In this document: positions 1-5,114 of the stretch, in pieces
Layout: each line of letters opens with the position of its first letter
How positions within the stretch are numbered: position 1 is the first letter of the stretch
Source: Candidatus Blautia intestinipullorum
GTDB lineage: Bacteria; Bacillota; Clostridia; Lachnospirales; Lachnospiraceae
Reading direction: 5' to 3'
Assembly (NCBI GenBank): GCA_019120475.1
Contig: DWVA01000325.1
Location: 1-7,682, forward strand
Length of the DNA: 7,682 bases
The notes under the pieces: generated by a model
Databases searched by the model: none
What the model was told of the DNA's origin: nothing
What the model saw: the letters and a program-made list of their open reading frames with translations, nothing else
Made by a program: the position numbers and the translations under genes

Positions 1-1286
1 TGGGAGAATCCGGTATATTGTGCGATGAAGCCGGAAAGCCGCTGTATCCGTTTATTATCTGGTATGATGTTCGTCCGCAGAAAGTATTGGAGAGATTTAT
101 GGAACACCTATCTCCGGAGGAAGTGTTCCTGGAAACAGGGCAGATTCCAGCAGTAAAGTACGGCTTAATGAAGCTCTTATGGATAAAAGAACAGTATCCG
201 AAATTATATAATAAAGCAGCGCATTGGCTTTCTGTGGAAGACTGGCTTCTATATTGCTTAACCGGAAAATATGCAACAGATTATTCTATTGCCGCAAGAA
301 CTATGGCCTTTAATCCTGTCACAAAAAACTGGTCGGATAAAATACTGTCAATTGCGGGGGTAAGCAGGAAGCTGTTTCCAAAACCTTATCCTGGAGGAAC
401 GTTGGTTGGAACAATAAAACAGGAACTGGCAGAAGAATTGAGGCTGCCGGCAGACGCAGCAGTGTCCACCGGAGGCCATGACCATGCCTGTGCCGCGATC
501 GCAGTTAACATTTTGGAAGATAATTGTGTTCTGGATTCGATGGGGACGGCTGAAGTGCTGATGGCGGCATCTGAAAATCCGTTGTTATACAGCGCGGTAT
601 TTGAAACGCAGTACTGTGTCTATCCACATTGCGGGGAACGGCTGTACCGTATTGTCACATCAAATCAGTCTTGCGGCGCGTGTATTGAGTGGTATCTGAA
701 TACATTTGGAAAATTGATACGGCGGGATGCGGAATTGTCTGGAGAAAACCCATATGAAATTCTTACAGGAATTGCCGAAAAAAAGAAGGATGACTCATCA
801 GGTGTGGTCTTTTTACCGTTTATACGTGGTTCTGTAGAGAGTGAATTCATAAAAGGTACGTTTATTGGATTACATGATCAGGATACGGAAAGTGATTATA
901 TAAGAGCTGTATTCGATGGACTGGGGTATGAGATCAGGACCCAGATAGAAGGTTTCCGTTCTTTAACCGGCAACACTATAGAGAAAGTGAAAGTAGTTGG
1001 CGGTCCAAGCAAATCTTCTTATATCATGAAGCGGAAAGCGCTTACGCAAAACTGTGATATACAGACGCCTGTATGTCCGGAAGCTGCCGCCAAAGGGGCA
1101 GCATTGCTTGGAGCGATCGCACGGGGTGACTATACATTCAGTGATCTTGAAAGATTTTATCAGCCCGGAAATTTCTACAAAAGACCGGAGAAAGATGTGA
1201 TGTATAAAAACTATCAGAGATATTGCCTGTATAGAAATGGAATGAAGGACTTATATCTGGCTGATAGTTTGGTAAAAAAGCAATAA
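1..1286 (+). CDS. FGGY-family carbohydrate kinase, N-terminus outside window (partial)
   Basis: This gene encodes a cytoplasmic ATP-dependent sugar kinase of the FGGY family (xylulokinase/gluconokinase/glycerol kinase fold). The reading frame is open from base 3, and the codons before the TTG at 18 encode GESGI, which matches the conserved FGGY segment ahead of the IIWYD motif (54-68). The TTG is therefore internal, and the true start lies upstream, probably about 70 residues back given a usual length near 490-500; 427 residues are visible. Other motifs are GGHDHA, whose Asp at 480-482 is the expected catalytic base, the C-terminal nucleotide-binding GGPSKS (999-1016), and the alanine/glycine-rich AAAKGAALLGA helix near 1083-1115. 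The Asp usually found in the 'KAD' motif after the GG loop is Leu here (KALTQ), a small oddity. The next gene starts 24 bases after the TAA stop. Family assignment is firm; the substrate is unknown. Confidence 0.93.
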   Translation, partial: GESGILCDEAGKPLYPFIIWYDVRPQKVLERFMEHLSPEEVFLETGQIPAVKYGLMKLLWIKEQYPKLYNKAAHWLSVEDWLLYCLTGKYATDYSIAARTMAFNPVTKNWSDKILSIAGVSRKLFPKPYPGGTLVGTIKQELAEELRLPADAAVSTGGHDHACAAIAVNILEDNCVLDSMGTAEVLMAASENPLLYSAVFETQYCVYPHCGERLYRIVTSNQSCGACIEWYLNTFGKLIRRDAELSGENPYEILTGIAEKKKDDSSGVVFLPFIRGSVESEFIKGTFIGLHDQDTESDYIRAVFDGLGYEIRTQIEGFRSLTGNTIEKVKVVGGPSKSSYIMKRKALTQNCDIQTPVCPEAAAKGAALLGAIARGDYTFSDLERFYQPGNFYKRPEKDVMYKNYQRYCLYRNGMKDLYLADSLVKKQ

Positions 1287-1297
1287 ATACAAGAAAA

Positions 1298-1303
1298 AGG
1301 AGG
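1298..1303 (+). promoter_or_regulatory. Ribosome binding site of the racemase-like gene
   Basis: A perfect AGGAGG lies 7 bases before the ATG at 1311, in the short gap after the kinase stop. It fixes the start of the racemase-like gene and is one of the two strongest Shine-Dalgarno sequences in the window. Confidence 0.85.
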
Positions 1304-1310
1304 AAATTAA

Positions 1311-1967
1311 ATGAGTAAGAAAATAGCGGTGATTCACACCAGTTTAACAATTTTTCCAAGTATGGATAAGGAAATCCTGCGACAGATACCGGATGCGGAC
1401 ATACATAACATCATTGATGTGAAAATTCTGAGCGATGTGATGAAAAATGGAGGTATCAATGAAGATATAAAAAAGCGCATGACCATGTATGTTCTGGCGT
1501 GCGAGTCAATGGGAGCTGATATTATTTTGAATGCCTGTTCATCTGTAGGAGAAGCCTTTGATGTTGCTCAGAGTATAACGACTGTGCCATGTCTCAAAAT
1601 TGACCAGGCAATGGCTGAAGAGGCGGCTGAAGTCGGGAGTAATATAGCCGTATACGGTACAGTAGGTACAACCCTGGAACCAAGTGCGCGTTTGATCGAG
1701 CGTGTGGCCGCAGAAAAAGGAAAGTCTATCACTGTCACAAAGTACCTGATCGATGGAGCTTTTCAGATTTTGGCAGAAGGCGATACAGAAACACATAACA
1801 AAATGGTTCTTAAGAAAATTATGGAAACAAAAGACGATCATGATGTGATCGTATTAGCACAGGCGAGTATGGCGGTTTTGATTCCGGAGATGAAAGATTT
1901 TACACAGCCTGTTTTATATAGCCTTGTAAGCGGAGTTACCAGATTGAAAGAATGTCTTGAAAAATGA
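1311..1967 (+). CDS. Asp/Glu racemase-superfamily protein lacking the second catalytic Cys
   Basis: This is a 218-residue cytoplasmic protein of the aspartate/glutamate/hydantoin racemase superfamily, made of two similar alpha/beta lobes. The first lobe begins KKIAVIHTS and carries the expected active-site Cys76 in NACSSVGE. The second lobe begins with NIAVYGTVGT (111-120). Where cofactor-independent racemases have the second catalytic Cys (typically a hydrophobic stretch followed by CT), this protein has VLAQASM (181-187), so the two-cysteine racemization mechanism is unlikely. Members with a similar AQASM-type motif are commonly annotated simply as 'aspartate/glutamate racemase family'. A single-Cys isomerase, decarboxylase or lyase role is possible, and arylmalonate decarboxylase is a known single-Cys relative. 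Its stop overlaps the next start as ATGA, tying it to the isomerase genes. The fold is confident, the function is not; an amino-acid racemase role would be odd in this sugar operon. Confidence 0.88.
   Translation: MSKKIAVIHTSLTIFPSMDKEILRQIPDADIHNIIDVKILSDVMKNGGINEDIKKRMTMYVLACESMGADIILNACSSVGEAFDVAQSITTVPCLKIDQAMAEEAAEVGSNIAVYGTVGTTLEPSARLIERVAAEKGKSITVTKYLIDGAFQILAEGDTETHNKMVLKKIMETKDDHDVIVLAQASMAVLIPEMKDFTQPVLYSLVSGVTRLKECLEK
1964..1967 (+). other. ATGA start/stop overlap (racemase-like / TIM-barrel isomerase)
   Basis: The ATG of the downstream gene (1964-1966) overlaps the TGA of the upstream gene (1965-1967). No strong Shine-Dalgarno precedes this ATG, so reinitiation by ribosomes finishing the upstream gene is the likely mode of translation. 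The coupling mechanism is inferred. Confidence 0.75.
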
Positions 1968-2764
1968 AAAGTGGATTTTGCGTAAGCTTAAAAGAATTAA
2001 ATATGCTGACCAGATACCTGGAAAATTGTGATAAAAAGCCGCTGGATTTTGTTGATTTATCAGGGACTGAAATCTGTGAATTAACGGAGAAGGATACGGA
2101 AGCTTTGGCGGAATGTCTGTATAAATATCAGATTCCCTGTATGGGAATATATGCATCTTTTCCGGCTGATATAAAATTTATCGGAAAAGAAAAAAAGATT
2201 GCTTCCTTGGAAGATTATACCAGAAGATTGGCTGAAAGATGTGATATTTTAGACTGCAAAAGGATAGGAATCGGAAGTCCTGGATCAAGGTTTAGAGATG
2301 CAGATATTTCAGAAGAAGAGGCAGATGAGCAGATGATGGATACACTGTACCGGATACGGCAGCTGACTCAAAATCAGATGATCTTGCTGGAAAGTATTTG
2401 CCCCGCAGAGACAAATTATATCAATTCTGCGGGACATGTGGAAGCATTGGTTAACCGGCTGGACGACCCAGGCATTGGAATCATTTGTGATATTTATCAT
2501 TTTTTTTGCTGCAATGAGCAGATTGAAGGTCTGGATTCTGCGTTCTGGAGCAAAGTTGTTTACTTACATATAGCAGATCCTGATGGGAGACGTTATTTAT
2601 CAAAAAGTACAGACAGTTCTTTTATTGAATATGCCGGGCAGATCCTGAAAAAGGCATATCGGGCGGATGGTATTGCAGTTGAAGCCGGTACTGAGCAAAT
2701 TACAGAAGAACTGGAAGAATGTAAAGCTACACTTCGATTATTGGAAAGTGAGATGAATTTATGA
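1964..2764 (+). CDS. Xylose-isomerase-like TIM-barrel sugar (phosphate) isomerase/epimerase
   Basis: This is a 266-residue cytoplasmic protein of the xylose-isomerase-like TIM-barrel / AP-endonuclease family 2 fold, which includes sugar epimerases, hydroxypyruvate isomerase, inosose dehydratase and 3-oxo-isoapionate decarboxylase. The metal-binding set is visible at the ends of the C-terminal strands: Glu143 in LLESICP, Asp176 and His179 in CDIYHF (the D-x-x-H motif), His202 in LHIADP, and Glu240 in IAVEAG. All expected ligands are present, so the enzyme should be an active divalent-metal enzyme. The length is usual for the family and there is no signal peptide. The ATG is chosen because it forms an ATGA overlap with the upstream stop; an internal Met14 is a less likely alternative. 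The downstream gene also overlaps by ATGA. Isomerization or epimerization of an operon intermediate is inferred; the family is too varied to name the substrate, and a decarboxylase role is possible. Confidence 0.87.
   Translation: MKSGFCVSLKELNMLTRYLENCDKKPLDFVDLSGTEICELTEKDTEALAECLYKYQIPCMGIYASFPADIKFIGKEKKIASLEDYTRRLAERCDILDCKRIGIGSPGSRFRDADISEEEADEQMMDTLYRIRQLTQNQMILLESICPAETNYINSAGHVEALVNRLDDPGIGIICDIYHFFCCNEQIEGLDSAFWSKVVYLHIADPDGRRYLSKSTDSSFIEYAGQILKKAYRADGIAVEAGTEQITEELEECKATLRLLESEMNL
2761..2764 (+). other. ATGA start/stop overlap (TIM-barrel isomerase / fucose-isomerase-like)
   Basis: The ATG at 2761-2763 overlaps the TGA at 2762-2764, the second overlap of this kind in the operon. 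A weak purine-rich GGAAAGTGAG lies upstream, so both local initiation and coupled reinitiation are plausible. Confidence 0.75.
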
Positions 2765-4182
2765 AAAGCAATTTTTTGAAAAAAAAGCATTTGATTATTG
2801 GCGTAGCCCCGCTTCGGCGGACTGCCTGGACACATAAACCGTTTAATCAGCCAGAGGCAGCTAAGTGTAAAAACAGTATTCTTGATTTTTTGAAGCGCTA
2901 CGAAGAAAGTGACGTCACATTTATTGATCTGGAAGGGATTACTGAGGATGGGCTGCTTTCTAATATTCCGGATGCGGACAGGATTGCAGATTATTTTTCT
3001 GCAAAAAAGGTTGATGCAGTATTTGTTCCTCATTGTAATTTTGGAAGTGAAGAATCACTGGCGCATCTTTGTGTGAAAATTGGAAAACCAGTATTGATCT
3101 GGGGGCCGAAGGATTATGTGAATCCAGACGATTTGTACAGATACAGAGACTCTCAATGCGGGCTGTTTGCTTCAACAAAAGTATTGCAGATGTATAATGT
3201 TCCGTTTAGCTATATTGAAAACTGCGATATCGAAGATCCCGTTTTTGACGAAGGATTTCGTAGATTTCTGGCTGTTGTATCGACAATCAAGGCCTTTTCC
3301 GGTATGCGTATTGGACAGATTGGCACACGGCCGAATCCATTTGCTTCTGTAAAGGTTAATGAAATAGAACTGCTACAGAAATTCGGTATTGAGATAGTGC
3401 CGATCACAATGCAGGATCTTGCGGGAAAAATTGAGAAATTGAGGAACAGTGAGCCGGATAGAATCAGGGAAGAAGCTGATAGTATGCAGGCAATATACCG
3501 TCTGGATGGGGGAACTACATACGATCATTTGAAAAAAGCTGCGGCGCTTAAGCTGGCTGTAGAAGATTGGGCAATAGAAGATGATCTTTCGGCGGCTGTT
3601 GCAATGTGCTGGGGCCCAATGATCGAAACAACAGGCATTGCTCCGTGTTTTGTTCTGGGAGATGTCTGTGATGATGGCTTTCCGTTTATTTGTGAGACGG
3701 ATATACATGGTGCAATTACGGCAGTTATGGCGATGGCGGCTGCAAGGTACAAAACCCCGATATTTCTTGCCGATATGACAATACGTCATCCGGATAATAA
3801 AAATAGCGAACTGATGTGGCACTGTGGAGTTTTTGCCAAGAGTCTAGCAAAAGCGGGAGAAACGCTGAGGCTTAACAGGCATTACAATAGATTATGTCCC
3901 ACAGTAGGGGAATGGGAATTAAAGGGCGGAGATATCTGCGTAGTGCGGTTTGATGGCATCAGAGGGGAGTATTCCCTATTTCTTGGTGAGGCTAAAGGAA
4001 CAGATGGACCGAAAACAGTCGGTTCTTATGTATGGATTGAAGTAGAGGACTGGCCGAAATGGGAGAAAAAACTTATATATGGCCCCTATGTACATCATTG
4101 TGTAGGAATTCATGCAAAAATAACGGATATCCTGGAAGAGAGCTGTCGTTATATTCCGGGCTTAAGACCAGATCGCCCATAA
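2761..4182 (+). CDS. L-fucose/L-arabinose isomerase-family protein
   Basis: This is a 473-residue cytoplasmic protein of the L-fucose/L-arabinose isomerase family, the metal-dependent ketol-isomerase fold. It has an N-terminal Rossmann-like substrate domain (the DAVFVPHCNFGSEE segment near 85-98 and the ISOMERASE-type KPVLIWGPKD near 109-118), a middle domain starting around GMRIGQIGTRPNPF (181-194), and a C-terminal half with the probable metal and catalytic residues. The likely ligands are Glu312 and Asp314 in ICETDIHGA, with His316 next to them, His354 in MWHCG, and the HHC motif at 445-447. The length fits the shorter (about 470 residue) branch rather than the roughly 590-residue FucI proper, so the substrate need not be fucose or arabinose. 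It would convert an aldose to a ketose before phosphorylation by one of the operon kinases; this order is inferred. An A8 run (2779-2786) encodes the Lys-rich N-terminus and does not disturb the frame. Confidence 0.88.
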   Translation: MKSNFLKKKHLIIGVAPLRRTAWTHKPFNQPEAAKCKNSILDFLKRYEESDVTFIDLEGITEDGLLSNIPDADRIADYFSAKKVDAVFVPHCNFGSEESLAHLCVKIGKPVLIWGPKDYVNPDDLYRYRDSQCGLFASTKVLQMYNVPFSYIENCDIEDPVFDEGFRRFLAVVSTIKAFSGMRIGQIGTRPNPFASVKVNEIELLQKFGIEIVPITMQDLAGKIEKLRNSEPDRIREEADSMQAIYRLDGGTTYDHLKKAAALKLAVEDWAIEDDLSAAVAMCWGPMIETTGIAPCFVLGDVCDDGFPFICETDIHGAITAVMAMAAARYKTPIFLADMTIRHPDNKNSELMWHCGVFAKSLAKAGETLRLNRHYNRLCPTVGEWELKGGDICVVRFDGIRGEYSLFLGEAKGTDGPKTVGSYVWIEVEDWPKWEKKLIYGPYVHHCVGIHAKITDILEESCRYIPGLRPDRP

Positions 4183-4191
4183 AGCAGAAAC

Positions 4192-4195
4192 GAGG
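4192..4195 (+). promoter_or_regulatory. Ribosome binding site of the aldolase
   Basis: GAGG (within CGAGGTAAG) lies 10 bases before the ATG at 4206 in the 23-base gap after the isomerase stop. It is weaker and more distant than the AGGAGG sites at 1298 and 5103, but it supports this start because no other in-frame ATG is nearby. Confidence 0.55.
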
Positions 4196-4205
4196 TAAGT
4201 GAAAA

Positions 4206-5066
4206 ATGATTAATACGACAGGAAAAGTTTTAAAGGATTTATTAAAGGCAGCAGATGAAGGCGGGTATGCCATTCCGATGTTTAATTATACTGATCTCTG
4301 GGATCAGATGGCAGTGCTCGAAGCCGCTAGGGAACTTCACGCCCCGGTTATGTTTGCTTCGATTCCCAAAACTGTAAATGAGATCGGTATTGATATCCTT
4401 GGAGCGATCGGTAAAATTCGTATGAATGAAAATGATTTTCCGATTATCCATCATCTGGATCATTCAAATTCTGTTGACCTTTGCAAAAAGGCGGTCGATG
4501 CGGGATATCCCTCCGTAATGATCGATGCATCCAGGGAAACGCTGGAAAAGAATATTAAAATGACAAAAGCTGTAGTAGAGTATGCACATTTATATGATGT
4601 ATGTGTAGAAGCTGAGATAGGGAAAATAAAAGGAAGAGATTATGAAGCTTCTTTTGACGGCGGCGACTTTCTGGTACAGGTCGATGATGCTGTGAAACTG
4701 GTGGAAGAAACTGGTGTTGATACTCTTGCGGTTGGGATCGGTACGGCCCACGGTTTTTATCAGGGAAAGCCGGAGATTAATTTTAAGCGTCTCGCAGAAG
4801 TAAATGAGGCTCTGGATATACCGCTTGTTTTACATGGAGGAACGGGAATTCCTGAAGAGGATGTCAGAAAAGCAATTAAAAATGGAATCAACAAGGTAAA
4901 TATTGGTACGCAGATACGTTATACTTATATGAGCAATGTATCACGAATCGTGCAGGAAAAAGGAGCAGTTACCCATACTATTGATATAATGCAGGAAGCC
5001 AGACCATATATCAAACAGGTTGCTCTTGACTGGATCAGGATCTGTATGGCTGATGGAAAAGCATAA
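4206..5066 (+). CDS. Class II ketose-bisphosphate aldolase (FbaA/GatY/KbaY family)
   Basis: This is a 286-residue zinc-dependent class II aldolase, the usual length for the GatY/KbaY/FBA type IIB group. Such enzymes reversibly cleave a ketose 1-phosphate or 1,6-bisphosphate to dihydroxyacetone phosphate plus an aldehyde. Catalytic Asp85 and zinc ligand His86 lie in HHLDHS. Glu137 lies in VEAEIGKIKG. The zinc ligands His182 (GTAHGFY) and His210 (LHGGTG) are both present, and the DHAP phosphate-binding segment is KVNIGTQIR (230-238). All core residues are intact, so it should be active. The 'NIGT' phosphate/substrate loop differs from the NIDT of many fructose-bisphosphate aldolases, so the housekeeping FBP role is not assumed. 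In this operon it most likely cleaves the phosphorylated product of the FGGY or DUF1537 kinase. It lies 23 bases after the isomerase gene and 48 bases before the GH5 fusion. Confidence 0.92.
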   Translation: MINTTGKVLKDLLKAADEGGYAIPMFNYTDLWDQMAVLEAARELHAPVMFASIPKTVNEIGIDILGAIGKIRMNENDFPIIHHLDHSNSVDLCKKAVDAGYPSVMIDASRETLEKNIKMTKAVVEYAHLYDVCVEAEIGKIKGRDYEASFDGGDFLVQVDDAVKLVEETGVDTLAVGIGTAHGFYQGKPEINFKRLAEVNEALDIPLVLHGGTGIPEEDVRKAIKNGINKVNIGTQIRYTYMSNVSRIVQEKGAVTHTIDIMQEARPYIKQVALDWIRICMADGKA

Positions 5067-5101
5067 TATCTTTTAAGGCAGTCTGTTTCACGAGTTATAA
5101 T

Positions 5102-5108
5102 AAGGAGG
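5102..5108 (+). promoter_or_regulatory. Ribosome binding site of the GH5-DUF1537 gene
   Basis: A full AAGGAGG lies 6 bases before the ATG at 5115. It fixes the start of the long fusion gene and predicts strong translation. No comparable site precedes any in-frame ATG near the kinase half. Confidence 0.88.
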
Positions 5109-5114
5109 AAACGA

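Noticed and set aside
18..20. TTG as the start codon of the first kinase
   Set aside because: Upstream in-frame codons to base 3 encode conserved FGGY sequence, so the gene is simply cut by the window edge.
2500..2507. A T8 run in the TIM-barrel gene as a slippage or terminator signal
   Set aside because: It encodes part of the conserved metal-site region followed by Phe-Phe, has no GC-rich stem before it, and the frame is intact on both sides.
2779..2786. An A8 run at the start of the fucose-isomerase-like gene as a frameshift site
   Set aside because: It encodes the lysine-rich N-terminus, the reading frame is consistent with the family on both sides, and no domain boundary or meaningful alternative product is nearby.
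5096..5101. A perfect TATAAT just upstream of the GH5-fusion gene, as a possible internal promoter
   Set aside because: A start site about 7 bases downstream would fall inside the AAGGAGG ribosome binding site, leaving almost no leader, and the matching -35 positions (TTAAGG at 5073-5078) fit poorly. It is more likely chance AT-rich sequence.
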